DNA of 64,000 nt, taken from the NCBI RefSeq assembly GCF_040394755.1, contig NZ_JBEBRQ010000005.1. One strand, written 5' to 3'. The notes beneath the pieces are model-generated. The model made no database searches. It had not been told where the DNA came from and saw only the letters and a program-made list of their open reading frames with translations. Made by a program: the position numbers and the translations under genes. Source of the DNA: Castellaniella defragrans_A (GTDB taxonomy: Bacteria > Pseudomonadota > Gammaproteobacteria > Burkholderiales > Burkholderiaceae_B). Of the stretch, positions 8,122 through 15,829 are shown one piece after another (the stretch's first letter is position 1; the number at the start of each line of letters is the position of its first letter).

Positions 8122-9182
8122 CGCCGGTCCTCCCGGGAAATGGCGGGCACGCTGAATCGGAAGGCCGACCCGCCCGCAGCGGCCGGCTCCGCCCATATTT
8201 TTCCGTCATTGGCTTCGATGATCGCCCGGCTGATGCTCAGGCCGACGCCGATGCCGCCCTCTTTGGTCGTCCAGAACGCCTCGAACAGATGGTCGTGGAC
8301 GCTGGCCGGAATGCCGGCGCCCGAATCAACGATGGAAAACATGAGGGAGCCGTCCCGATGCGCGGAGGTGATGCGGATACCGCGCTTTTGCGCCGGTATC
8401 GCGGCCATGGCTTCGATGGCGTTCAGCACCAGGTTGCCGATCACTTGCTGTATCTGGATTCGATCGGCCCGGGCGGGTGGCAGATCGGGGCTGAGATCGG
8501 TGGCCAGGACAATGTGGTTGCGCGTGATTTCAGCCTGGGACAGTGCGATGATTTCGAGGATGGCCGTGTTGAAATCGAATTCGCTCTTGTGCGGCGGTTC
8601 GCCTTTGGTGAGGCTGCGCACGCGCGCGATGATCGTGCTTGCGCGCCCGGCGTCGCTCAATATTCTGTCGAGCGCCTGGCGCGCTTTGGGCAGATTCGGC
8701 GGGTCCTGCGCCAGCCAGCGCTGGCAGGCATTGCCGCTCGTGACGATGGCGGCGAGCGGCTGGTTGACCTCATGGGCGATGGATGTGGTGAGGCCCTCCA
8801 GGCTTTTCACGCGCGTTATTTTCATCAACTGCGTCTGAGCGTCGTGCGCCGCCGCTTTTGCGGCCTCGGCCTTCAGGGCCAGGAAGGCGATCATCACGAT
8901 GGCTGTGATGCTGATGCTCATATTGACCAGCCCGGCCTCCAGGTCGCCATGCGGCGTGAGGGCGAAGCTGACCGCCGTCAATCCGATGCAGGCGGCGGTC
9001 AGCGCAATCAATCCGCGCCGGCCCAGCACTCGCGCCGCGGTGAAGATCACCACCGTGTAGAAGACCGCCGCCGCGACTTCGTAGCGCGTGGTCGTGTCCG
9101 CCACGAAGATGGCCGCCATGATGATGGCGATGAGCGCGAGTCGCAGAATGCGGTGTGTTCGTGCCGCGTCGAGCATTGCCAT
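8118..9182 (-). CDS. sensor histidine kinase (FixL/NtrB-like HisKA)
   Basis: A 354-residue membrane kinase. The N-terminal about 120 residues hold several hydrophobic helices (LALIAIIMAAIFVADTTT, VFYTVVIFTAARVLG, ISITAIVMIAFLAL) with no large periplasmic domain. The phospho-acceptor box is SIAHEVNQPLAAIVTSG; the ATPase domain has N box NLVLNAIEA, DSGAGIP and GVGLSISRAI. ATG 9182 is preceded by AAAGGGA. Such a sensor may read membrane or cytoplasmic redox cues, but the signal is not visible. Confidence 0.88.
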   Translation of the reverse strand: MAMLDAARTHRILRLALIAIIMAAIFVADTTTRYEVAAAVFYTVVIFTAARVLGRRGLIALTAACIGLTAVSFALTPHGDLEAGLVNMSISITAIVMIAFLALKAEAAKAAAHDAQTQLMKITRVKSLEGLTTSIAHEVNQPLAAIVTSGNACQRWLAQDPPNLPKARQALDRILSDAGRASTIIARVRSLTKGEPPHKSEFDFNTAILEIIALSQAEITRNHIVLATDLSPDLPPARADRIQIQQVIGNLVLNAIEAMAAIPAQKRGIRITSAHRDGSLMFSIVDSGAGIPASVHDHLFEAFWTTKEGGIGVGLSISRAIIEANDGKIWAEPAAAGGSAFRFSVPAISREDRR

Positions 9183-9229
9183 GTCCCTTTCAGGAGAATA
9201 GGTTATCACGCCGGCGCAGCGGCGCGTGG

Positions 9230-12022
9230 TCACTGCCAGCCAAACCGGCGGATATAGATTTTCTTCATCATGGTCGTCAGGATCGCGTAGCCCAGCAGGA
9301 TGCCGGCCAGCCACGGAAAGTAGTCCGGGGGGAGGGCCTGGAGCTTGAAGTATTCCGCCGCCGGACTCATCGGCAGCACGATGCCGATGCTCATGATGAG
9401 CAGCGTCATGAGCGTCAGCGGCCAGGCGGCGCGGCTCTGGATGAATGGCAGCCTCGGGGTGCGGATCATGTGGACGATCAGGGTCTGCGTCAGCAGGCCG
9501 ACCACGAACCAGCCCGATTGGAACAATGTCTGCCCGGCCTCCGTATTGGCGCCGAAGACATGCCACATGACCACGAATGTGGTGATGTCGAAGATCGAAC
9601 TGATGGGGCCGAAGAAAATCATGAACCGCCCGATGTCCGCGGGATTCCATGTCAGCGGTCTGGCGATCAGCTCGTCGTCCACGGCGTCGAAGGGAATGGC
9701 GATCTGCGAGATGTCGTACAGGAGGTTCTGCACCAGCAATTGCAGCGGGAGCATGGGCAGAAACGGCAGGAACGCGCTGCCCACGAGCACGGAGAATACG
9801 TTGCCGAAATTGGAGCTGGCGGTCATGCGGATGTACTTGAGCATGTTGCAGAAGGTCTTGCGGCCTTCCATGACGCCTTCTTCCAGGACCATCAGGCTCT
9901 TTTCGAGCAGGATGATGTCGGCGGCCTCCTTGGCGATGTCCACGGCCGAGTCCACCGAAATTCCGATGTCCGCCGCGCGCAAGGCGGGCGCATCGTTGAT
10001 GCCGTCGCCCATGAAGCCGACCACGCGGCCGTTGCCGCGCAGGATGCGCACGATGCGTTCCTTGTCCTGCGGCGTCAGGCGAACGAAGAGATGGCAGGAT
10101 TCGACGGCCTGGGCCAGGGCCGCGTCGCTCATGTTCTCGATCTGTGCACCCGACAAATAGCGGTCGTTCGTCAGACCGACCCGTCCGCAGACGTGCGCCG
10201 CGATCAGTTCACTATCGCCTGTCAGAACTTTGACCTGGACCCCGTGGTCCGCCAGCGCGCGCAGCGCCGGCGCGGTGGACTCCTTTGGCGGGTCGAGAAA
10301 GGCAATGTAGCCGATGAGCGTCAGTCCGGCTTCGTCGGCAACCGAATACGCGGTTTGCGATGGCGGCATTTCCTTCATGGCCACCGCGACGACGCGCAGC
10401 CCTTGCGCGTTCAGCTCGCGCGTCACGGCGCGAACGCGGTCCAGCAGCTCGCCGCCGAGCGGCACGTGCCGGGGCCCTTGCGCCGTCTCGATGCGGATGC
10501 GCTCGCACACGGACAGTATTTCCTCGACCGCGCCTTTGCAGATCAGCTCGTGGTGGTCCTCGCATTCCGAGACCACGACGGACATGCGGCGCCGGGCAAA
10601 ATCGAATGGGATTTCATCGACCTTGCGATAGTCCTGCGCCACTCTCAGTTCCCGTTGCAGCTCGGCGTGTTCGAGCACGGCGTGATCGAGCAGATTTTTC
10701 AGGCCGGTCTGGTAGTAGCTGTTGAGATAGGCGTATCGCAGCACGTCGTCGGAGTTCGTGCCGAACGCATCCGTGTGCCGCTCCAGTGCGATCCTGTCTT
10801 GTGTGAGGGTTCCGGTCTTGTCGGTGCACAGAATGTCCATGGCGCCAAAATTCTGGATGGCGTCCAGGCGCTTGACGATGACCTTCTTGCGGGACATCAC
10901 GACCGCGCCCTTGGCCAGGGTCGAGGTCACGATCATCGGCAGCATTTCCGGGGTCAGCCCGACTGCGACCGAAAGCGCGAACAGCGCCGCCTCCACCCAG
11001 TCGCCTTTGGTGAAGCCGTTGATGAACAGGACGATCGGCACCATGACGAGCGCGAACCGGATGAGCAGCCAGCTCACGCTGTTGACGCCCGCCTCGAACG
11101 CCGTCGGCGTGCGATCCGCCGCCGTGACGCGCGCCGAAAGACCGCCGAAGTAGCTGCGGCTCCCCGTGGCGATGACCAGCGCGGTCGCCGCGCCCGAGAC
11201 GACGTTGGTTCCCATGAAAACCAGATTGGGGGCGTCGAATATCGTTTCGAATGGCTGGGCGATGCCGGTGAATTTTTCGACGGGCAGCGATTCCCCCGTC
11301 ATCGCCGCCTGCGCGATGAACAGGTCTTTCGCGGTCAGCAGGCGGCAGTCGGCGGGGATCATGTCGCCCGCGGAAAGGACGATGTGGTCGCCGGGCACGA
11401 GGTCGCGGATCGGAACCTCGATCCGCGCGGCGGCCCCGTGCCCCTGGAGATTGACGCCGAAGAACTTTTCGCTGATTTCGACGACCTGATCGTCGACCGT
11501 CCGGCGCCGGATCACCGTCGCCGTATTGCTGACCATCGCCTTTAGCCGTTCGGCCGCGTGATTCGAGCGGCCTTCCTGCACGAACCGGATCACGGTGCTC
11601 AGAGCCACCATCGTGCCGATCACGGCGGTGGCCTCCATGTCCTCCGTCACGAAGGACACCCCCGCCAGCAGGGTCAGCAGCAGATTGAACGGGTTTTTGT
11701 AGCAATGCCAGAGGTGCAGCCACCTCGGCAAGGGTTTTTCGTGTTCCACCTCGTTCGGCCCCACGCGAGCGCGGCGCTCTTTGGCTTGCGCCTGCGTCAA
11801 TCCGTCCTCGTGGGACGCCATGCGAGCGAGCGCGCTGGCGACATCGTCGGATGCGATGCGCCGCATGTCGCTGGAAACAGGCGCGGATGCGGCCCGTCCT
11901 TCGTCGCCGCCCGTCCTGCGCAGGCCCCAGAGAATGGCCTGACGCCTGAAGTGGCGATTCGTGCGCCGCCGATCGAGGAAACCGCTGAAAAGATTTTTCA
12001 GCATATGGTCGATGATGCTCAT
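9230..12022 (-). CDS. mgtA: Mg2+-importing P-type ATPase (MgtA/MgtB)
   Basis: A 930-residue P3B-type ATPase bringing Mg2+ into the cytoplasm. It has the phosphorylation motif DKTGTLTQD, the TGES dephosphorylation loop (MTGESLPVEKF), the hinge GDGINDAPALR and the P-domain LTGDSELIA. The final section AAWPLTLMTLLIMSIGI plus ILLGYAILTTMMKKIYIRRFG is typical of MgtA C-terminal helices. Start 12022 was preferred because GAGAGAT lies just upstream; a start at 12049 lacks an RBS. It stands alone on the minus strand. The 319-bp upstream gap could hold a Mg2+-responsive leader, though no clear one was recognised. Confidence 0.95.
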   Translation of the reverse strand: MSIIDHMLKNLFSGFLDRRRTNRHFRRQAILWGLRRTGGDEGRAASAPVSSDMRRIASDDVASALARMASHEDGLTQAQAKERRARVGPNEVEHEKPLPRWLHLWHCYKNPFNLLLTLLAGVSFVTEDMEATAVIGTMVALSTVIRFVQEGRSNHAAERLKAMVSNTATVIRRRTVDDQVVEISEKFFGVNLQGHGAAARIEVPIRDLVPGDHIVLSAGDMIPADCRLLTAKDLFIAQAAMTGESLPVEKFTGIAQPFETIFDAPNLVFMGTNVVSGAATALVIATGSRSYFGGLSARVTAADRTPTAFEAGVNSVSWLLIRFALVMVPIVLFINGFTKGDWVEAALFALSVAVGLTPEMLPMIVTSTLAKGAVVMSRKKVIVKRLDAIQNFGAMDILCTDKTGTLTQDRIALERHTDAFGTNSDDVLRYAYLNSYYQTGLKNLLDHAVLEHAELQRELRVAQDYRKVDEIPFDFARRRMSVVVSECEDHHELICKGAVEEILSVCERIRIETAQGPRHVPLGGELLDRVRAVTRELNAQGLRVVAVAMKEMPPSQTAYSVADEAGLTLIGYIAFLDPPKESTAPALRALADHGVQVKVLTGDSELIAAHVCGRVGLTNDRYLSGAQIENMSDAALAQAVESCHLFVRLTPQDKERIVRILRGNGRVVGFMGDGINDAPALRAADIGISVDSAVDIAKEAADIILLEKSLMVLEEGVMEGRKTFCNMLKYIRMTASSNFGNVFSVLVGSAFLPFLPMLPLQLLVQNLLYDISQIAIPFDAVDDELIARPLTWNPADIGRFMIFFGPISSIFDITTFVVMWHVFGANTEAGQTLFQSGWFVVGLLTQTLIVHMIRTPRLPFIQSRAAWPLTLMTLLIMSIGIVLPMSPAAEYFKLQALPPDYFPWLAGILLGYAILTTMMKKIYIRRFGWQ

Positions 12023-12341
12023 GGGATCTCTCGCATTTCTGATAGGCATCTATGCAGACAGCGCGAATTTTCCCATCGGTGATGCGTGATTGCCAGCAGG
12101 CATTGGTACTTGGTGGGTATACCAAGGTATATCTTTGCGGAGAGCCTCTGAATGAGTTGTCGCGTTGTTAGTCCGCCCTATTTCTGATTGAATGTGGGCC
12201 GGCAGGGTGTTATTTGTCTGAGCGCGTGAGTCGTTTGAATTCGCCCTGGCGGACCCTGCCTGGCCGAAAACTGCTGATTGTGTATATTCTCAATGACAAT
12301 TTATCTGCCATAATCATTTGTTTATCGTTTCGGGTGTGTGA
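12023..12341. other. 319-bp divergent intergenic region
   Basis: This gap separates mgtA (minus) from a hypothetical membrane protein (plus) and must hold both promoters. It is AT-richer than its flanks, especially 12090-12341. No RNA gene, repeat or coding frame with support was found. No convincing riboswitch-like fold could be confirmed by eye. Confidence 0.5.
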
Positions 12342-13046
12342 ATGGAAAAGAAAAAATCTGCCATGGCGCTGGAATATATTGTCACTCAGAGGCCATATGT
12401 TCCAGCCAGCTTTCCGTCTGCTTATGAGCGTTTTCTGAATAAATGTGCTACACGAAGCTTGATATTTTCAGGGCTTGGGTTCGCAATTCTTGTGATTCTC
12501 GTGATCTTCCATATGAGAGTGGGGCTCAATGATTCCTGGATGATGGTCGCATTGGTTCTGGGGGTTGCCGTTCAGGGGTTGGCGTTGCTGTCGCTGGTAT
12601 TGCAGCCAATGTCTGTAATGCCGGAGATATTTCATTTCAAGAAACGAAGTATGGATAATTTCATCAAAGAAATTGATCATGATGAAAAAATCGTTGATGA
12701 GCTGGTTTCTTATCCTAAAGAAGCCCTTGCTAGCACCTTGTATTGGTTGACTGTCAAGATCGATAGAATAGAAAGACGTGTCAGAGCGTTTGTCGGGGAT
12801 AAGACGGCCGTGCTTTCGCTGGTGGTCTTGGCAGGCACGCTATTGAAGGACGCAGGCGCATTGGGTTTGATCGGACTTGATTTTGGAATGCAAGAAGGGT
12901 CGTATATTCATATGCTGATTTATTGGTTCTTCTCCTTTCTGCTTGGCGGAGCCATCGGGGCGTTGATATACAAGACTGCCGGAGAGCGATTACGTTATTA
13001 TCGCGAACTCACCCAGGCCGCTCTTGAAAGACAGTCGGTGCCTTGA
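12342..13046 (+). CDS. hypothetical membrane protein, four predicted helices
   Basis: A 234-residue protein of no family known to me. Two N-terminal helices (LIFSGLGFAILVILVIFHM, MVALVLGVAVQGLALLSLVL) are followed by a charged cytoplasmic middle (FHFKKRSMDNFIKEIDHDEK), then two more helices (TAVLSLVVLAGTLLKDAGAL, LIYWFFSFLLGGAIGALIY). Base composition is clearly lower in GC than the neighbours, suggesting acquisition by transfer. RBS is weak. The layout resembles small membrane effectors or scaffold proteins, but nothing allows a functional call. Confidence 0.7.
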   Translation: MEKKKSAMALEYIVTQRPYVPASFPSAYERFLNKCATRSLIFSGLGFAILVILVIFHMRVGLNDSWMMVALVLGVAVQGLALLSLVLQPMSVMPEIFHFKKRSMDNFIKEIDHDEKIVDELVSYPKEALASTLYWLTVKIDRIERRVRAFVGDKTAVLSLVVLAGTLLKDAGALGLIGLDFGMQEGSYIHMLIYWFFSFLLGGAIGALIYKTAGERLRYYRELTQAALERQSVP

Positions 13047-13121
13047 GTTTTGTGATCCGGCCTGTTCTGTGCTGCAGCATCGGACCACTGTTGGAGCGGG
13101 GGGCCAGACCAGGGCAAGACC

Positions 13122-13604
13122 TCATGACCACGACAGATCCGGCTTGACCACCATCAGGAAATACACCGCCAGCATGGCGATGAAGGCCGGATAGCCGAGA
13201 CTTTCCCAGATGCGTGCGAGGCGCCAGTAGGGCGCCGGCAAGACCTCCAATCCATGTTGCGCGGCATCGGTGGCGATTCTGTTGAGCCTGACCTGAATCC
13301 ACACGACTGGCAGCCAGCACAGGCCCGCGACCACATAGAGCGCGATGGAGACCGCCACCCAGGGCGTGCTCCAGGCCCATCCCGCGGCGTAGGCCAGCCA
13401 GAGTCCCGAGAGCGGCTGGAAAATCACGGCCGGCGTCGTGAACCACCAATCGGCGCGCACGACCAGCCGCGACACGGCGGCGATCGCCGGCACCGACCGT
13501 GTGCGGTTCGTGAAAAACAAGTAGAACGCGCTGCCAAAACCAGTGCCGACCATCAGGACCGAGGATACGATGTGCAGCGTCTTGATCAAGAGATAGGTGT
13601 TCAT
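13122..13604 (-). CDS. DUF2269 family integral membrane protein
   Basis: A 160-residue four-helix membrane protein starting MNTYLLIKTLHIVSSVLMVG, the conserved DUF2269 opening with its helix-1 histidine. It overlaps the upstream SDR-DoxX gene by four bases (ATGA) and is therefore co-translated with it. Function unknown; the histidine placement is reminiscent of heme-binding membrane proteins such as SirB2, which is speculation. Confidence 0.82.
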   Translation of the reverse strand: MNTYLLIKTLHIVSSVLMVGTGFGSAFYLFFTNRTRSVPAIAAVSRLVVRADWWFTTPAVIFQPLSGLWLAYAAGWAWSTPWVAVSIALYVVAGLCWLPVVWIQVRLNRIATDAAQHGLEVLPAPYWRLARIWESLGYPAFIAMLAVYFLMVVKPDLSWS

Positions 13605-14863
13605 GGTTGCGGCTCCTCGTTCAACAGCACGATCAGCAATGCGAGGATGGGGATGTTTTTCAGGATCGGGCCAAAGGGGTCGATCAGGAACTCAGGCAGC
13701 ACGATGGCGATCAGCGCGCTATAGATCAGCACGACCGCCATCTGGATCAGCCAGAGCCTGCGCCCGGGCTTGATCAGGGTGGCGATGCCCAGGCCGAAGT
13801 CGAGCGCGCATGCGCCATAGAATGCGAACCCGGCCGCGATCCCTTGCAGATTGAACCGCTCCAGCAGTGCGAAGCTGGCGGCGCGTGGATAAAGCGCCAG
13901 GCTGACGATCGCGGACATGATCCACACCACCGCCAGCGCGAGGCGCAGCATCATTGGCTGCCAGGCGGCGACAGCCTCGGCCCGCAGGGCCGGCGCGGCG
14001 GCGGGTTCGATGAAAGTCTCGATGCCGCGCGGCGCCTTTCCCAGGACGCTGGCGGTTTGCCGGGCATCCGCTGTATTGCCCCGCCGCAGCATACGCCATG
14101 TCTCGGGCGTCAGCGTCGAGCTGGGAATCCAGCCGCCGATGGCCGCCGTCCCGCGCATGACCCAGGCCGGGATGCCGACTGGGATGGCCGCGGGCAACCC
14201 CATGCCTTTGCGATAAAGGCCGAGCATTTCCCGGTAGCTGACGGGTGTGCCGCCGACCGCCTCGATGCAGGCCGGGTGGTCGGCGTCGTCCCCGGCATCG
14301 AGCAGGCGCGAGACCAGCCCGGACAGGTCGTCGACATGGATGGGGCGCAGTGCCTGGCGTCCCCCCGCCGGCAGCGGGTGGATGGGCAGGCTCGCCATGA
14401 CACGGAAAAAACTGGCGGAATCGCCGTCGTGTCCGTACACCAGGGAGGGGCGGATCACGTGCGCGGGCAGCGCTTGCGCCAACAGGAAATCGTCCGCCGC
14501 GCACTTGCTCGCAAAGTACGGGGTTTCGCGCGAATCGGCGCCCAAGGCCGAAATCTGGATGACCCGCCGCACATCGCGCTGCCGGCACGCGGCAAACAGC
14601 GCGATCGGCGCCTGGGCATGCAGGCATTCGAAAGTCTGCCCGCCGCGTTCGACGAGGATGCCGACCGCGTTGACGACGGCGTCGATGCCCTCCAGCCTGG
14701 CCAGCCACTGTTCGGCCGAGAGATCGGCCATATAGTCGATGGCGATCTCCGCCGGGCTTGCCGGCCGCCGGACTCCGCGCACCACTTGATGACCGTCGCG
14801 CGCCAGGCGGTCGGCGATGGCGCGGCCCACGAATCCGCTGGCACCGCATACCAATACTTTCAT
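13601..14863 (-). CDS. NAD(P)-binding SDR protein with C-terminal DoxX-like membrane domain
   Basis: A 420-residue two-part protein. Residues 1-290 are an atypical/extended SDR fold with the dinucleotide motif VLVCGASGFVGRAIADRLA and an NmrA/complex I subunit-like layout (IQISALGADSRETPYFASK). From about residue 300 four helices form a DoxX-like membrane domain (LALAVVWIMSAIVSLALYP, IAGFAFYGACALDFGLGIAT). The combination is a recognised but poorly characterised family. It is followed by a DUF2269 gene and preceded, 88 bp upstream, by a 20-bp palindrome that also occurs before the adjacent gbsR-like regulator, so it is probably under that regulator. Confidence 0.85.
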   Translation of the reverse strand: MKVLVCGASGFVGRAIADRLARDGHQVVRGVRRPASPAEIAIDYMADLSAEQWLARLEGIDAVVNAVGILVERGGQTFECLHAQAPIALFAACRQRDVRRVIQISALGADSRETPYFASKCAADDFLLAQALPAHVIRPSLVYGHDGDSASFFRVMASLPIHPLPAGGRQALRPIHVDDLSGLVSRLLDAGDDADHPACIEAVGGTPVSYREMLGLYRKGMGLPAAIPVGIPAWVMRGTAAIGGWIPSSTLTPETWRMLRRGNTADARQTASVLGKAPRGIETFIEPAAAPALRAEAVAAWQPMMLRLALAVVWIMSAIVSLALYPRAASFALLERFNLQGIAAGFAFYGACALDFGLGIATLIKPGRRLWLIQMAVVLIYSALIAIVLPEFLIDPFGPILKNIPILALLIVLLNEEPQP

Positions 14864-14950
14864 GATGCGCTCCTGTTGGCGGTCCGGCAGTCATGGTGTG
14901 CGAGGGACGAGTGGATCGGCTGCATGACAGGCTCCTTGTTTATTACAGTA

Positions 14951-14970
14951 ATTTCTGTCAAAACAGAAAT
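14951..14970. promoter_or_regulatory. palindromic operator upstream of SDR-DoxX gene
   Basis: The sequence ATTTCTGTCAAAACAGAAAT has perfect 8-bp inverted arms around CAAA. A copy with 18 of 20 identical bases lies at 15571-15590 before the GbsR/MarR-like gene. The pair is best explained as binding sites for that regulator. Confidence 0.7.
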
Positions 14971-15015
14971 ATCAGCTTTCAAAAAAACGGACTGAGCCGT
15001 CTGCCACATGACATG

Positions 15016-15546
15016 CTACGTTTTGCTCCGGCGAACCGTGCGGCTGATGCGTGCGCCGATGCCCAAGGTCTTCATCAAGGTTTCGGATTTGAGACGCAAC
15101 ATTTCGTCGGCCCAGGTAGTCATCGTTTCCATGAAGGCCAGCGTTTCCCTGATGCGCTGGGCGCTGTCTTTGGGTTCCAGGTCGAGATCCGGGCTCATCA
15201 GGCAATCGCGCAGCACGGTCAGGGTCGGGTCGATTTCACGCTGGCGCCGGCCTTCGACGATCAGCCGGAACAGTTCCCAGATATCGGTCGAGGTTTCGAA
15301 ATGGTCGCGCCTGTCCCCGATGGTGTGCACCACGCGTACCAGTTTCCAGGATTGCAGTTCTTTCAGGCTGTTGCTGACGTTCGAACGGGCGACCACGAGC
15401 GTTTCCGCGATCTCGTCGGCGGCCATCGGCCTGCCGGCCAGAAACAGCAACGCGTGGATTTGCGCGACGGTACGATTGACCCCCCAGCGGGAGCCCATTT
15501 CGCCCCAGTGCAGAATGAATCGTTCGGAGACCGGTGTGAGTTTCAT
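15016..15546 (-). CDS. GbsR/MarR-family transcriptional regulator
   Basis: A 176-residue winged-helix regulator of the GbsR type. The HTH region runs through RTVAQIHALLFLAGRPMAADEIAETL and VVARSNVSNSLKELQSWKLV, followed by the GDRRDHFE wing. The start at 15546 is the first that leaves the operator-like palindrome (15571-15590) upstream; a longer frame to 15723 would run through that palindrome. It is divergent from nothing and reads toward the SDR-DoxX/DUF2269 operon, which carries the same operator. Autoregulation plus repression of that operon is inferred. Confidence 0.85.
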   Translation of the reverse strand: MKLTPVSERFILHWGEMGSRWGVNRTVAQIHALLFLAGRPMAADEIAETLVVARSNVSNSLKELQSWKLVRVVHTIGDRRDHFETSTDIWELFRLIVEGRRQREIDPTLTVLRDCLMSPDLDLEPKDSAQRIRETLAFMETMTTWADEMLRLKSETLMKTLGIGARISRTVRRSKT

Positions 15547-15570
15547 GCGGTCAATGTATTGATTTCTGAA

Positions 15571-15590
15571 ATTTCTGTCAAGAGAGAAAT
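15571..15590. promoter_or_regulatory. operator upstream of gbsR-like gene
   Basis: ATTTCTGTCAAGAGAGAAAT lies 25-44 bases before the regulator start. Extending outward, AAATTTCTGT and AGAGAAATTT form 10-bp arms with one mismatch. It matches the operator at 14951-14970 at 18 of 20 positions. Confidence 0.7.
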
Positions 15591-15678
15591 TTTGGATCTT
15601 CGGCGTTTGCCTGTATGCTCTCCGCCTGGATCGTGGAGAAATCGCCTGATTCATGGATGTACCCATGAAACTGAAAAC

Positions 15679-15715
15679 GAAAAAGGACTTGCCGGGGGTC
15701 ACCTTGCAAGTCCTT
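15679..15715 (-). terminator. intrinsic terminator of tRNA-Pro
   Basis: Read on the minus strand, AAGGACTTGC and GCAAGTCCTT (15706-15715 and 15683-15692) form a perfect 10-bp stem followed by a run of T. It lies 8 bases beyond the tRNA-Pro 3' end. The stem start resembles the native tRNA-Asn terminator at 35003-35030. Confidence 0.85.
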
Positions 15716-15723
15716 GATTTCAT

Positions 15724-15800
15724 TGGTCGGGGCGGCGGGATTCGAACTCGCGACCCTCTGCTCCCAAAGCAGATGCGCTACCAGGCTGCGCTACGCCCCG
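15724..15800 (-). tRNA. tRNA-Pro(TGG)
   Basis: A complete 77-base cloverleaf on the minus strand, CCA encoded. The acceptor stem is CGGGGCG/CGCCCCG, the anticodon stem TCTGC/GCAGA with loop TTTGGGA gives anticodon TGG, and the T arm holds GTTCGAATC. Terminator follows at once. Confidence 0.95.
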
Positions 15801-15829
15801 ACTGAGGGGCTGATTCTAGCATGTCCCTT

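Noticed and set aside
9155..11545. 796-codon plus-strand frame opposite mgtA
   Set aside because: Shadow frame; the minus strand encodes an intact P-type ATPase with all motifs.
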